Below are positions 9,094 to 18,914 of a stretch of 64,000 bases of DNA, piece after piece. The stretch's first letter is position 1; the number at the start of each line of letters is the position of its first letter. The position numbers and the translations under genes are program-made. This DNA is from Thiofilum flexile DSM 14609 (GTDB lineage: Bacteria > Pseudomonadota > Gammaproteobacteria > Thiotrichales > Thiotrichaceae): positions 1 to 64,000 of the forward strand of contig NZ_KB904780.1 of NCBI RefSeq assembly GCF_000380185.1, read 5' to 3'. Under the pieces are notes generated by a model. That model had not been told where the DNA came from and searched no databases. It worked only from the letters and a program-made list of their open reading frames with translations.

Positions 9094-10317
9094 TCAATGA
9101 GCTACCCATTCTACTTTACTTAAATCAATACCTTCTTGATGCATTTCCCACAAAGGAGACAATTCACGAAGCTTATCGACTGCTTTTTCAATGCTGATTA
9201 TCGCTTCATCAATCTCATCTGCGGTGGTAAAGCGACCAATCGAAATTCTCAGTGAACTATGCGACAGCTCATCACTACGCCCTAAAGCACGCAATACATA
9301 ACTTGGCTCTAAACTGGCACTAGTACAGGCAGATCCAGATGAAACAGCTAGATTTTTCAGCGACATCATTAAGCTCTCGCCCTCAACAAAGTTAAAACTA
9401 ATGTTGAGATTACCTGCTACCCGATGATCTAAATCACCATTCACATAGACTTCATCAATATGCTTTAAGCCCTCATAGAGGCGATTACGTAGACTTAAGA
9501 TACGCTCATTATCAGACGCCATTTCGACTCTAGCGATTCTAAAGGCTTCACCCATCCCTACAATTTGATGAGTAGGTAAAGTCCCTGAACGCATCCCGCG
9601 CTCATGCCCACCGCCGTGCATTTGTGCCTCAATCCGTACCCGTGGTTTACGACGTACATACAGTGCTCCTATACCTTTTGGGCCATAGACTTTATGAGCC
9701 GAAAAACTCATTAAATCAACCGCTAAGGTTTCCATATCGATGGGTACTTTTCCGGCACTTTGTGCGGCATCCACGTGAAACACCGTCTTATTCGCACGGC
9801 ATAATTCACCAATCGCTGCGATATCTTGAATTACCCCGATTTCATTATTGACGTGCATAATCGACACGACAGTTGTATCGGGACGTAAAGCCGCCTTAAA
9901 CGCATCAAAATCCAATAAACCATTGGGTAGTGGATCTAAATAAGTGACCTCAAACCCTTCCCGCTCTAATTGACGACAAGTATCGAGTACCGCCTTATGT
10001 TCTGTTTTGAGCGTAATAATATGCTTGCCACGGCGAATATTAAAATGGGCTGCTCCTTTAATTGCTAGATTATCGGACTCGGTAGCACCACTGGTCCATA
10101 CAATCTCTTTAGGATCAGCATTAATCAAGGCAGCTACATTCTCTCTTGCCTCTTCTACCGCAGTCTCAGCCTCCCAACCAAACGCATGGCTGCGTGAAGC
10201 AGGATTACCAAATACACCTTGAGGAGTCAGGTATTGCATCATTTTTTCAGCAACACGGGGATCTACAGGTGTTGTAGCAGAGTAATCTAAGTAGATAGGA
10301 GAGGTTCTTTGGCTCAT
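9094..10317 (-). CDS. iscS: cysteine desulfurase IscS
   Basis: PLP enzyme that takes sulfur from cysteine and passes it as persulfide to IscU and to tRNA thiolation factors. Visible features are [20 protein letters not shown] at the N-terminus, the PLP lysine in [12 protein letters not shown], and the mobile active-site cysteine loop [14 protein letters not shown]. The C-terminus is [11 protein letters not shown] 10317 is taken as start. An in-frame TTG at 10335 would add six residues, and neither has a strong ribosome site. It is the second gene of the isc operon after iscR. Confidence 0.97.
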   Translation of the reverse strand: MSQRTSPIYLDYSATTPVDPRVAEKMMQYLTPQGVFGNPASRSHAFGWEAETAVEEARENVAALINADPKEIVWTSGATESDNLAIKGAAHFNIRRGKHIITLKTEHKAVLDTCRQLEREGFEVTYLDPLPNGLLDFDAFKAALRPDTTVVSIMHVNNEIGVIQDIAAIGELCRANKTVFHVDAAQSAGKVPIDMETLAVDLMSFSAHKVYGPKGIGALYVRRKPRVRIEAQMHGGGHERGMRSGTLPTHQIVGMGEAFRIARVEMASDNERILSLRNRLYEGLKHIDEVYVNGDLDHRVAGNLNISFNFVEGESLMMSLKNLAVSSGSACTSASLEPSYVLRALGRSDELSHSSLRISIGRFTTADEIDEAIISIEKAVDKLRELSPLWEMHQEGIDLSKVEWVAH

Positions 10318-10339
10318 AGTAATACCCAAATGCAATAAA

Positions 10340-10804
10340 TTAACGGGCAGAATCTGCCACCATTTCTAGACGCTTTACTTGACGAGCTGCCGTCTGGCGT
10401 ACATCTGCACGCTCCGTCATATCCGCTAGAGTAATGCCAGATAAAAATACCCGAATTTGATTGCTCAAATCCGTCCATAAATCATGAGTGAGGCAGCGAC
10501 GATTATCTTGACAATCGCCTAATCCCCCACAACGAGTCGCATCCACATGCTCATCGACTGCAGCAATAATATCAGCAATGGCTATTTCCTTAGGGTCGCT
10601 GCAAAGCTGATAACCCCCGCCAGGGCCACGCATGCTTACTACTAAACCGGCTTTCCGTAATTTAGCAAACAATTGTTCTAAGTAAGACAGCGAAATATCT
10701 TGGCGCTCAGAGATTTCAGCCAACGATACTGGCTCGCCCTTATGGTGTAGGGCTAAATCCAGCATAGCTGTTACAGCATAGCGTCCCTTGGTTGTAAGCT
10801 TCAT
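10340..10804 (-). CDS. iscR: Fe-S-sensing transcription regulator IscR
   Basis: Rrf2-family regulator that binds a [2Fe-2S] cluster and represses its own operon when clusters are plentiful. The winged-helix domain begins [18 protein letters not shown]. The cluster ligands are C92, C98, C104 and H107, the E. coli numbering. ATG 10804 has GGAGAG 6 bases upstream. A start 6 codons earlier lacks one. It leads the isc operon and is preceded by a type 1 IscR box overlapping the promoter. Confidence 0.97.
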   Translation of the reverse strand: MKLTTKGRYAVTAMLDLALHHKGEPVSLAEISERQDISLSYLEQLFAKLRKAGLVVSMRGPGGGYQLCSDPKEIAIADIIAAVDEHVDATRCGGLGDCQDNRRCLTHDLWTDLSNQIRVFLSGITLADMTERADVRQTAARQVKRLEMVADSAR

Positions 10805-10831
10805 ATTTGGCTCTCCATTCAAACTAAGGGC

Positions 10832-10861
10832 ATCATATCAATACCCTACAAAAACAGTCAA
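10832..10861 (-). promoter_or_regulatory. isc operon promoter
   Basis: On the minus strand, -35 TTGACT (10856-10861) and -10 TATGAT (10832-10837) are separated by 18 bases, about 20 bases before the iscR ribosome site. The -35 is embedded in the IscR box, which fits repression by occlusion. Confidence 0.75.
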
Positions 10862-10865
10862 GTAT
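10841..10865 (-). promoter_or_regulatory. type 1 IscR binding site
   Basis: The 25 bases on the minus strand match the published type 1 IscR consensus ATASYYGACTRwwWYAGTCRRSTAT at 23 positions by my count, with mismatches only in the second half-site core. The site covers the -35 and spacer of the isc promoter, predicting autorepression by cluster-loaded IscR. Binding itself is inferred. Confidence 0.75.
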
Positions 10866-10881
10866 TGTTGGTTTTGTAAGG

Positions 10882-11652
10882 TCATTGATGGTCGGCGCAT
10901 ACCAAGTCTTTACAATCAATACGTTCGGCATCTAATTTAGGTAATGGTGCCACTTCTAAGTCACCTCCTAAACGTTTTAACTCAGCACACATACCCTCAA
11001 TGCGCTGATCCATTAAATCAATATGATCCAGCATCCGATTAATACTATTGGCTATCGGATCGGGCATATCCTGAGTCGCGCCATAAGCATCGAATCCCAT
11101 TTTTTCAGCAATCGCTTCGCGGCGTTTTTCATCTTCTGAGCGATTATTCACTTGCCGCCCCGGAATACCTACCACAGTAACACCTGCGGGTACTTCCTTC
11201 ACAACCACTGCATTAGAACCAATCCGAGCACCATCATGTACCTTAAAAGGCCCTAATACCTTAGCACCGGCTCCAATCACCACATTATTACCCAAGGTCG
11301 GATGACGCTTACCAGGTTGCCAGCTAGTACCCCCTAGTGTCACACCTTGATACAAGGTGCAATCATCACCAATCTCTACCGTCTCACCAATCACGACACC
11401 CATGCCATGATCAATAAAAAAGCGCTGCCCTATCTGAGCGCCCGGATGGATTTCAATACCTGTTAAAAAGCGCCCCACATTAGACAGCACACGGGCTATC
11501 CATTTTAAATTTCTTATCCATAAAGCATGGCTCATCCGATGAAATAATAGTGCATGTAGCCCCGGATAAGTTGTCAAAATCTCAAATACATTTCGCGCCG
11601 CAGGATCACGATCAAAGATGCAATACACATCTTCACGCAGGCGTTTAAACAT
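10882..11652 (-). CDS. cysE: serine O-acetyltransferase
   Basis: First committed step of cysteine synthesis: serine plus acetyl-CoA gives O-acetylserine. The N-terminal helical part ([20 protein letters not shown]) is followed by a left-handed beta-helix of hexapeptide repeats. The catalytic histidine region is IHPGAQIG...[10 protein letters not shown], and the loop GVTLGGTSW is present. The C-terminal tail after residue ~170 (VGIPGRQVN) is longer than the minimum. It sits directly upstream of the isc promoter in the same orientation, placing cysteine supply next to cysteine consumption by IscS. Confidence 0.95.
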   Translation of the reverse strand: MFKRLREDVYCIFDRDPAARNVFEILTTYPGLHALLFHRMSHALWIRNLKWIARVLSNVGRFLTGIEIHPGAQIGQRFFIDHGMGVVIGETVEIGDDCTLYQGVTLGGTSWQPGKRHPTLGNNVVIGAGAKVLGPFKVHDGARIGSNAVVVKEVPAGVTVVGIPGRQVNNRSEDEKRREAIAEKMGFDAYGATQDMPDPIANSINRMLDHIDLMDQRIEGMCAELKRLGGDLEVAPLPKLDAERIDCKDLVCADHQ

Positions 11653-11774
11653 GAAAACTTCCTTACTTACTGCCAGAGCTATGTTCTACCCTAGTCATGC
11701 AATGACACCCAAATTCCTGACTAGATTATAAGGTCAAAGATAGCAGTATTGAAATAATATTATTTTTACAACAT

Positions 11775-11802
11775 AGCAACACCGATATTTAGCAGTGTTG
11801 CT
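11775..11802 (-). terminator. possible hairpin downstream of thrC
   Basis: AGCAACAC (11775-11782) and GTGTTGCT (11795-11802) can pair around a 12-base loop just past the thrC stop. There is no clear run of U after the stem on the minus strand, so terminator function is uncertain. Confidence 0.35.
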
Positions 11803-11818
11803 GATTTAATAGAGTGAA

Positions 11819-13249
11819 TTAGATATGTTGTGTGATATAAGCTTTGATGGCATCAACGCTAGCATCCATGACTTCAAAGCGTTGTGGTAAAGCCTCTAAA
11901 TGCTCCATACCCTTAGGACGAGACGGCTCTTGATGCAAAGCCTCACGAATCGACTCAGCAAACTTAGCCGGTTGTGCTGTTTCTAGCACAATCATTGGCA
12001 CATCAGCCTCACGTCTTTCCCAAGCAACTTTCACACCATCAGCAGTATGGGTATCAATCATCACACCATAATCATTCCAGACTTTACGAATGGTATTTAA
12101 ACGATCTGCATGGGTACTGACACCCGACTGAAAGCCAAATTGCTCCGTAACAGCCTTGAAAGCTGGGGATTGACTCAAATCGAATGCGCCCCCTTTATCC
12201 ACCTCACCCCACAGCACGCGAATTTGTTCGGCATCGCGCCCCATCAGGTCATAAATAAAGCGCTCAAAATTCGAGGCCTTAGAAATATCCATAGAGGGGC
12301 TACTAGTATGATAGGTGTTTGCAGAGCCGCGTGGACGATACACACCAGTACGGAAGAACTCGTCTAATACATCGTTTTCATTGGTAGCAACGACTAAATG
12401 CTTAATCGGTAAGCCCATCATGCGGGCAATATGCCCGGCACAGACATTACCAAAATTACCGGAGGGTACACAAAAACTAACCTGCTCGGTATTGGCCTTC
12501 GTCGCAGCAAAATAACCTTTAAAGTAATACACCACTTGGGCAGCAACCCGCGCCCAATTGATAGAGTTCACCGCACCAATTTGATGAGCTGCTTTATAAG
12601 CATGATCATTAGAGACCGCTTTCACCATATCCTGACAATCATCAAATACCCCGCGCACGGCAATATTGAAGATATTCTCATCCGGTAGGGAAAACATTTG
12701 CGCGGTTTGGAAAGCACTCATTTTTTGATATGGGGAGAGCATAAAGACTTTTACGCCCTTTTTGCCGCGCATGGCATACTCTGCAGATGATCCGGTATCA
12801 CCCGACGTCGCCCCCAAAATATTAATACCCTGCCCTGCTTTGCCTAAGACATATTCAAATAGATTACCCAATAGCTGCATAGCCATATCTTTAAAGGCTA
12901 GTGTTGGCCCATTGGATAAGCCCAGAATATGTAAATTTGGCGCTAAGGTGCGTAAGGGCGTAATGTCATCAGCCTTTTCATCGGAGCGGGTATGGCAATA
13001 GACCTCTGCTCGATAGGTACGCTTAATAATATCGCGCAAATCTTCTGCGGGAATATCCGTAACAAAGCGTGACAATACGGCAAAAGCGAGATCGTGGTAA
13101 CTCATACCACGCATAGCGCTTAAATCCGCATCCGTAAAAACGGGATAGGTTTCGGGCAAATACAAGCCCCCATCCGGCGCTAAACCACCTAATAAAATTT
13201 GGCTAAAGCTTTGGGCAGGTGACTGACCACGAGTTGAAATATAGTGCAT
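11819..13249 (-). CDS. thrC: threonine synthase
   Basis: PLP enzyme converting O-phosphohomoserine to threonine, the last step of the pathway begun by hom. The PLP lysine lies in LAFKDMAMQLLG. GATSGDTGSSAEYAMRG and SGNFGNVCAGH bind phosphate and cofactor. At 476 residues it belongs to the long (type 2) threonine synthases. The N-terminus MHYISTRG is characteristic. It follows hom by 4 bases. Confidence 0.96.
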   Translation of the reverse strand: MHYISTRGQSPAQSFSQILLGGLAPDGGLYLPETYPVFTDADLSAMRGMSYHDLAFAVLSRFVTDIPAEDLRDIIKRTYRAEVYCHTRSDEKADDITPLRTLAPNLHILGLSNGPTLAFKDMAMQLLGNLFEYVLGKAGQGINILGATSGDTGSSAEYAMRGKKGVKVFMLSPYQKMSAFQTAQMFSLPDENIFNIAVRGVFDDCQDMVKAVSNDHAYKAAHQIGAVNSINWARVAAQVVYYFKGYFAATKANTEQVSFCVPSGNFGNVCAGHIARMMGLPIKHLVVATNENDVLDEFFRTGVYRPRGSANTYHTSSPSMDISKASNFERFIYDLMGRDAEQIRVLWGEVDKGGAFDLSQSPAFKAVTEQFGFQSGVSTHADRLNTIRKVWNDYGVMIDTHTADGVKVAWERREADVPMIVLETAQPAKFAESIREALHQEPSRPKGMEHLEALPQRFEVMDASVDAIKAYITQHI

Positions 13250-13253
13250 AATC

Positions 13254-14564
13254 TTAGCCCAAAGTCTCCATCCGAATACGAGTGACCTCGCCGCAGATAC
13301 TATCTAAACGCTCAATGGCTTGAATTGCTTCATTCATATTACCCTCACGGACTTTGTGAGTGAGCATAATAATGGTCGCTTGGCTTTCATTGGCTTTAGG
13401 TTCTTGCTGCAGGAAGGCTTCAATGCTGATTTCACGATCACCTAAAATCTTAGTAACCTCCGCCAATACACCGGGGCGATCCTCTGCTTGCATGCGTAAA
13501 TAGAAAGAGGTTTCTACTTCTTCAATAGGCAGAATCGGAGTATCGACTAATTGACCTGCTTGGAAGGCTAAATGGGGCACTCGATAAGTAGGGTCTGTGG
13601 TCATAGTGCGTACCACATCAATAATATCCGCCACTACCGCCGAAGCCGTCGGCTCAGAACCCGCGCCCGCGCCATAGAATAAAGTAGGCCCTACGGCATC
13701 ACCTTTCACCAGTACCGCATTCATAACCCCATCGACATTGGCAATCAAGCGGCGCTCAGGAATAAGGGTTGGATGGACACGTTGCTCAATCCCTTTATCC
13801 GTGCGGCGAGCCATCCCTAGATGTTTAATGCGATAGCCTAATTTTGAAGCATATGCCACATCTTCTGCGCTAATACGAGTGATACCTTCGATATAGGTCT
13901 TATTAAATTGTAAGGGAATACCAAAGGCAATTGAGGATAAAATCGTTAACTTATGCGCCGCATCAATACCCCCTACATCAAAGGTAGGATCGGCTTCAGC
14001 ATAGCCACGGCGTTGTGCTTCGGCTAATACATCATCAAAACTACGCCCATGATCACGCATTTCGGTCAGAATAAAATTACTCGTGCCATTGATAATGCCG
14101 GATAACCACTCAATACGATTCGCAGCCAAGCCCTCGCGTAATGCCTTAATCACCGGAATACCGCCGGCGACGGCTGCTTCAAACGCAATCATCACGCCCT
14201 TTGCTTGGGCAGCAGCAAAAATCTCATTACCATGTAATGCAATCAGCGCTTTATTCGCTGTCACGACATGCTTACCGTTAGCAATCGCCCGCATTACCAT
14301 ATCACGCGCCACGGTATAGCCCCCGATTAACTCAACTACAATGTCAATCGCTGGATCTTGCACAATATCCATCACATTGTTCGTCAAGCGCACATTGGTT
14401 AAACCTAACCCTGCAGCACGGCTAGTATCCAACGCAGCTGCATAGTCAATCACAATTTCACGTCCTGCACGACGCGCAATCTCTTGTGCATTACGCCGTA
14501 AAACCGTTGCAGTACCACCACCAACAGTGCCTAAACCGAGTAGACCAACCTTAACAGGCTCCAT
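13254..14564 (-). CDS. hom: homoserine dehydrogenase
   Basis: NAD(P)-dependent reduction of aspartate semialdehyde to homoserine, the branch point to threonine and methionine. The N-terminal Rossmann fold has GLLGLGTVGGGT. Substrate and catalytic elements include ANKALIALHG, GTSNFILTEM and EADPTFDVGGIDAAHK. A C-terminal ACT domain (residues ~355-436, DRPGVLAEVTKILG) suggests feedback control by an amino acid. It is a stand-alone enzyme, not fused to aspartokinase. It lies between the AlaC-type aminotransferase gene and thrC in one operon. Confidence 0.97.
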   Translation of the reverse strand: MEPVKVGLLGLGTVGGGTATVLRRNAQEIARRAGREIVIDYAAALDTSRAAGLGLTNVRLTNNVMDIVQDPAIDIVVELIGGYTVARDMVMRAIANGKHVVTANKALIALHGNEIFAAAQAKGVMIAFEAAVAGGIPVIKALREGLAANRIEWLSGIINGTSNFILTEMRDHGRSFDDVLAEAQRRGYAEADPTFDVGGIDAAHKLTILSSIAFGIPLQFNKTYIEGITRISAEDVAYASKLGYRIKHLGMARRTDKGIEQRVHPTLIPERRLIANVDGVMNAVLVKGDAVGPTLFYGAGAGSEPTASAVVADIIDVVRTMTTDPTYRVPHLAFQAGQLVDTPILPIEEVETSFYLRMQAEDRPGVLAEVTKILGDREISIEAFLQQEPKANESQATIIMLTHKVREGNMNEAIQAIERLDSICGEVTRIRMETLG

Positions 14565-14576
14565 GAATACATCCTC

Positions 14577-15770
14577 TCACTCTTTTATTAATTTATCAGC
14601 ACGAAACATTTGCTTAATTCCCCGTAGTGCTTGACGGGTACGATGCTCATTTTCAATCAGTGCGAAGCGTACATGATCATCACCGTATTCACCAAATCCA
14701 ATTCCGGGGGCTACCGCTACTTTGGCATCATTTAATAGCTTTTTAGCAAATTCTAATGAGCCTAAGTGTTGATACTCTGCTGGGATTTTTGCCCAGACAA
14801 ACATACCGGCTTGTGGTTTTTCCACCGCCCACCCTGCTGCACTCAAACCCTCACACAATACATCGCGGCGGTTTTGATACATAGCCCGAATCTCTGCCAC
14901 GCACTCTTGAGGGCCGTCTAAGGCTGCTATTGCCGCCACTTGAATGGGAGTAAAAGTGCCATAGTCTAAATAGGACTTAATACGCTCTAAGGCTTTAACC
15001 AAAGTAGGATTACCACACACAAATCCTACCCGCCAGCCCGGCATATTATAGGTTTTAGATAGGGAGTAGGTTTCTACAGCAATATCCTTAGCACCCGGCA
15101 CTTGTAAAATAGAGGGGGGTAAATAGCCATCAAAGCCTAATTCACCATAAGCAATATCGTGTACGACCCAGACCTGATGCTCTTTAGCAATTGCCACTAC
15201 GCGCTCAAAGAAATCTAAATCCACACATTGCCCTGTCGGATTGCCGGGAAAGTTGAGAATAAGCATTTTAGGTTTAGGGTAAGAATTACGAATAGCTGAT
15301 TCTAATTCAGCGAAAAAGTCCTTTCCCTCAACCAAAGGCACATGACGAATATCCGCATCTGCAATAATACTGCCATAGGGGTGAATCGGATAAGCCGGAT
15401 TCGGCACTAAGACGGTATCACCGCGACTGAGCGTTGCAAGCATAAGATGAGCTAGACCCTCTTTAGAACCAATGGTGGCAATAGCCTCGGTTTCGGGGTC
15501 AAGATCTACATTAAAACGACGTTTATACCAAGAACAAATCGCTTTTCTGAGTTTAGGAATACCGCGTGACATGGAGTAACGATGGGTATCGTCATTTTGG
15601 ACACTTTCTACTAGCTTCGCCACAATGTGCGCTGGCGTTGGTTGATCAGGGTTGCCCATCCCAAAATCAATAATATCCTCCCCTCGTGCTCGCGCCTCGC
15701 GCTTTAAAGTATCGGTCACTTTGAATACATAGGTCGGTAAACGATTTATCCGTAAAAACTCATTTTGCAC
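14577..15770 (-). CDS. alaC: AlaC-type alanine transaminase
   Basis: Class I/II PLP aminotransferase most like E. coli AlaC, which makes alanine from pyruvate and glutamate. The family signatures are [24 protein letters not shown], the substrate-loop [12 protein letters not shown] and the PLP lysine in [13 protein letters not shown]. The likely start is GTG 15770, because AGGAAG stands 6 bases upstream and the protein then begins [12 protein letters not shown], as in homologues. A TTG ten codons earlier has no ribosome site. It is the first gene of the alaC-hom-thrC run and diverges from the Mth938-type gene. Confidence 0.9.
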   Translation of the reverse strand: MQNEFLRINRLPTYVFKVTDTLKREARARGEDIIDFGMGNPDQPTPAHIVAKLVESVQNDDTHRYSMSRGIPKLRKAICSWYKRRFNVDLDPETEAIATIGSKEGLAHLMLATLSRGDTVLVPNPAYPIHPYGSIIADADIRHVPLVEGKDFFAELESAIRNSYPKPKMLILNFPGNPTGQCVDLDFFERVVAIAKEHQVWVVHDIAYGELGFDGYLPPSILQVPGAKDIAVETYSLSKTYNMPGWRVGFVCGNPTLVKALERIKSYLDYGTFTPIQVAAIAALDGPQECVAEIRAMYQNRRDVLCEGLSAAGWAVEKPQAGMFVWAKIPAEYQHLGSLEFAKKLLNDAKVAVAPGIGFGEYGDDHVRFALIENEHRTRQALRGIKQMFRADKLIKE

Positions 15771-15917
15771 GTTAATCTTCCTGTTGCGTAACAAACCCAA
15801 CGAGTGGGGACTTGATAAAGGAATAGGTCACATTACAATTCACCTGTTAACCTGTCAATTACAAGACCTTGCTCTAGTAATCGAAGCCATGGCAGGGGGA
15901 GTTAGGAAGGATCTACG

Positions 15918-16289
15918 ATGAAATTTAGTGAAACACTCTTAGACAGTAGCTATCGGATCACGGGCTATGATAAGGATTCGATTTGGGTGAATGGACAACC
16001 CTGTAAACAAGCTATTTTATTAACCGCACAGTCATTAGAGACACCGTGGTTAAACAAAACATTTGCCCAATGGGACGTCCATGATTTAGAACCACTTTTG
16101 CAAATAAAAGCTGAAGTATTACTGATTGGTAGCGGAAGCCACTATCAACCATTGGCTCCGCGCTGCTACCAATTACTTGTCGAGCGTCAGCTGGGGTTTG
16201 AAATCATGGATACCTCAGCAGCCTGCCGCACATTTAACTTATTATTGATGGAGGCTCGCTCTGTAGCTGCTGCCCTATTTATTAATTAA
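15918..16289 (+). CDS. Mth938-like domain protein (DUF498 family)
   Basis: A 123-residue protein of the Mth938/DUF498 fold, a family that includes the mitochondrial complex I assembly factor NDUFAF3. Typical elements are GYDKDSIWVNG, the central LLIGSGSHYQPL and the C-terminal DTSAACRTFNLLLMEARSVA. Biochemical role in bacteria is not established. A strong AGGAAGG precedes the ATG. The gene is convergent with rpoS, only 13 bases apart. Confidence 0.85.
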   Translation: MKFSETLLDSSYRITGYDKDSIWVNGQPCKQAILLTAQSLETPWLNKTFAQWDVHDLEPLLQIKAEVLLIGSGSHYQPLAPRCYQLLVERQLGFEIMDTSAACRTFNLLLMEARSVAAALFIN

Positions 16290-16302
16290 CGCTAATGCCC
16301 CC

Positions 16303-17349
16303 TTATAATCCTAATAAGCTTTCGCTGGATAAGCCTTTATTTTCTAAAATGCGCCGTAAACGCTTGAGAGCCTCCATTTGAATTTGACGTACCCGCTCAC
16401 GAGTCAAGCCTAAAGCTGCCCCGACTTGCTCTAACGTAGCCCGCTCATAACCATGCAAACCAAAGCGGCGCACTATAACTTCACGTTGCTTTTGATCTAG
16501 CTGTACTAACCAACCCTCAACCGACTGGGTAATATCATTTTCTTCCATGGCGGCGGTGGGGCAATTGCTTTCTTCAGGCGCAATAAAATCCACAAGTGGG
16601 CTATCACCCTCTTTACCAACAGGGGTATCTAGAGAGGTCACACGCTCATTGAAATCGAGTAATTTACGCAGGCTATCCACTGAGCGTCCGAGAGCTTCAG
16701 CCATTTCGACCATACTCGGCTCGCGTCCTAACTGTTGCGTCATTTCACGGAGTTTACGCATGTAGCCATTCAGTTCTTTATTGACGTGAATGGGTAGGCG
16801 AATTGTCCGGGTTTGATTCATTAAAGCGCGTTCAATATTTTGTCGAATCCACCACGTCGCATAGGTCGAAAAGCGAAAACCACGCTCTGGATCAAATTTT
16901 TCGACTGCATGGATTAAACCCAGATTGCCTTCTTCAATCAGATCCGACAGTACCAGACCACGTCCCATATAGCGGCGAGCGATTTTAACCACTAGGCGTA
17001 AATTCGATACAATCATCTTTTGGCGGCCTAGCTCATCACCTTGACGGGCTAAACGACCATAAAACACTTCCTCCTCAGGGGTTAATAAGGGTGAAGCCTC
17101 AATTTCTCGTAAATATAATTGAGTCGCGTCGGGGTCTGAAAGCGAACGTTGAAGGGCGGTTTCTACTGCCTGCTCATCCTCTTCCGTTAGTAATAGCTCA
17201 TCATCAGCCAGCAAATCTTCGGCTAATTCTGTCTCATCTCCTTCTAGCAGGGTATCGGCTTCCTCATGATTGAGGTCAGCCGCTGCGAGCGTTGGCTCAT
17301 AACTAGGCTGAGTACCTTCTTCTTTGAACATCATGGCATGAGGCATCAT
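16303..17349 (-). CDS. rpoS: RNA polymerase sigma factor RpoS
   Basis: Stationary-phase/general stress sigma factor. An acidic N-terminal extension ([18 protein letters not shown]) precedes region 1.2 ([21 protein letters not shown]). The core of regions 2.3-2.4 ([20 protein letters not shown], then [10 protein letters not shown]) and the region 4.2 helix-turn-helix ([20 protein letters not shown]) are complete. Start: AAGGAG lies 4 bases before ATG 17349 and 7 before ATG 17346. An ATG at 17376 has no site. The spelling of region 2 favours RpoS over RpoD or RpoH. Unlike in many gammaproteobacteria, nlpD is not upstream. Confidence 0.93.
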   Translation of the reverse strand: MMPHAMMFKEEGTQPSYEPTLAAADLNHEEADTLLEGDETELAEDLLADDELLLTEEDEQAVETALQRSLSDPDATQLYLREIEASPLLTPEEEVFYGRLARQGDELGRQKMIVSNLRLVVKIARRYMGRGLVLSDLIEEGNLGLIHAVEKFDPERGFRFSTYATWWIRQNIERALMNQTRTIRLPIHVNKELNGYMRKLREMTQQLGREPSMVEMAEALGRSVDSLRKLLDFNERVTSLDTPVGKEGDSPLVDFIAPEESNCPTAAMEENDITQSVEGWLVQLDQKQREVIVRRFGLHGYERATLEQVGAALGLTRERVRQIQMEALKRLRRILENKGLSSESLLGL

Positions 17350-17963
17350 ACAACTCCTTTGTTGTCCTAGGCACATATGAATGATACAGCTGGGACTGTT
17401 TCATCCGTTTACTCCCCAATTAACACGTTCTAATTTTAATGTGCTGTAACGCTAACACAAATTCTCACCCTATAAAATAGCTGAACGCTAACTTAACAGT
17501 GATATTTTTCACAGAAAACCGGTTAAGTTATAGCCTAGCTATCCCTTCTTTTTGTTATTTAGTATGAATACAAGCTGAATATGACAACCCATTTATCAAA
17601 AAATATAACTTTATCAGCTATTTTTAATACGAATTGGTCCACTAACACTCTATATGACGATAGTTAATTTATTATTAATACTATCAATCTTAAAAACAAT
17701 CAATACCTATTCTATGCTTTATACTTAAAGAACAGAGTACTAATACTACCTTTAGATTATTGCCAAAATGGTTATTTCATAGCCTATTCCCATTAAGCTA
17801 TTATTGTGTCGTAACAAGTACCGTTTTTAGCGCTCAGAAAGGACGTTTAACAGACAAACGGTAGAAATTTAACTACGAACTGACAGGAAAACCCCTATTC
17901 TTAGCTTTAGCTTAAAGTTTTCACTCCATGTATTACACTAATAACCGCCCAACTAGCCTATTT
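17350..17963. other. AT-rich intergenic region upstream of rpoS
   Basis: About 610 bases without a believable gene on either strand. It must hold the rpoS promoter and leader, and the 3' side of the DUF3106 gene. An 8-base inverted repeat (TACCGTTT 17819-17826 with AAACGGTA 17856-17863, 29-base loop) is the only structure I noticed. I cannot assign a promoter with confidence. A regulatory RNA could hide here, but nothing in the sequence shows one. Confidence 0.4.
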
Positions 17964-18407
17964 TTAATGATTAAAGCGCTGTTGTAAGGACTGTATGTAC
18001 TGTTCACGTTGTGAAGGGGTTAATTGCGACCATTGGCGCTGTAATTGCCGCTGCTCTACTTGGGGTAAACGTTTCAGCCACTTCCACCATAATTTGATAC
18101 GTTGCTGCTTATGCAGTGGTAATGCTTTAAAGCGCTGTAATTGATCCGTTAATTGTTGACGTTGCTCTGGGGATAAATGCTGCCAACGTTGATAACGCTC
18201 CTGTAGACTGGCACGTTGCTCATCAGATAAGGTAGCCCAACGTTTAAGCACAGCTTGTTGTTGGGTTGAGAGTTGCGCCCATTTACTTTTAAAGGGTAAT
18301 AGCACTTGCTGCTCTGTGACGCTCAAAGCGCTCCAATCCTCAATAGCCCAACTACTATTGCCCCATATACTGCTCACTATTAAAATCCTGAGCATTGTAA
18401 CTTTCAT
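17964..18407 (-). CDS. DUF3106 domain protein, secreted
   Basis: A 147-residue protein with a short N-terminal signal-like stretch (MLRILIVSSIWGNSSWA). It is followed by repeated amphipathic units built on a LS/LT-x-x-Q-R pattern (LSTQQQAVLKRW, LSDEQRASLQERY, LSPEQRQQLTDQL, LTPSQREQY). That pattern and the tryptophan-rich middle are those of DUF3106 proteins, of unknown function. It follows the sigma factor and DUF3619-like genes on the same strand, an arrangement known mainly from betaproteobacteria. A role as envelope sensor in that regulatory unit is inference. Confidence 0.75.
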   Translation of the reverse strand: MKVTMLRILIVSSIWGNSSWAIEDWSALSVTEQQVLLPFKSKWAQLSTQQQAVLKRWATLSDEQRASLQERYQRWQHLSPEQRQQLTDQLQRFKALPLHKQQRIKLWWKWLKRLPQVEQRQLQRQWSQLTPSQREQYIQSLQQRFNH

Positions 18408-18503
18408 AGATGAGCTTTCCCTTACAGTGATGGTCGCACTTAAATCACGTATTGCTGAAAAAGATAGTACTTCAAGTACCTTATTATGCTAGGTCAAAGA
18501 CGC

Positions 18504-18914
18504 TTAACTATGCTCTGCTACTAACCATGTATACAAATCCCAATACTCGACTATATCTAATTCATCCTCATACGCTAACATGAACTCGATACTGGACACA
18601 TCTAATTCTGCTGGTAATTTACTCACAACGGCTACCCTACTAGGTGGAGTAGAGATGGCTGGAGCCGGTGGAGCATAAAGCTGTATAGATTGACTCAAAA
18701 CAAGAGACGCTATACCCGCCACTACTAAACCTGAAAACCATCCCCAATACCGCAGGTTATGTTTATTTTCTGCAGTTAATACTTGATGGCGTATCTGAGT
18801 TAAACGCGATTGAGTTGCCATATCTAGCCCTTCAGCCTCTCGATCTAACTCTAACTTTAAACCATGGGCAAAAAGCTCGGTCGAATGCGTTGATTTGGGT
18901 GCAGAAGCTGTCAT
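18504..18914 (-). CDS. DUF3619-like single-pass membrane protein (possible sigma partner)
   Basis: A 136-residue protein with a cytoplasmic N-terminal half (residues 1-60, charged, QSRLTQIRHQVL), one membrane segment near residues 62-80 (WFSGLVVAGIASLVLSQSI), a proline-rich linker and an acidic periplasmic end. Position, topology and the N-terminal motif fit DUF3619-type proteins that accompany an ECF sigma factor. It overlaps the sigma gene by 4 bases (ATGA), implying coupled translation. An anti-sigma role is plausible from layout but not shown. Confidence 0.65.
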   Translation of the reverse strand: MTASAPKSTHSTELFAHGLKLELDREAEGLDMATQSRLTQIRHQVLTAENKHNLRYWGWFSGLVVAGIASLVLSQSIQLYAPPAPAISTPPSRVAVVSKLPAELDVSSIEFMLAYEDELDIVEYWDLYTWLVAEHS

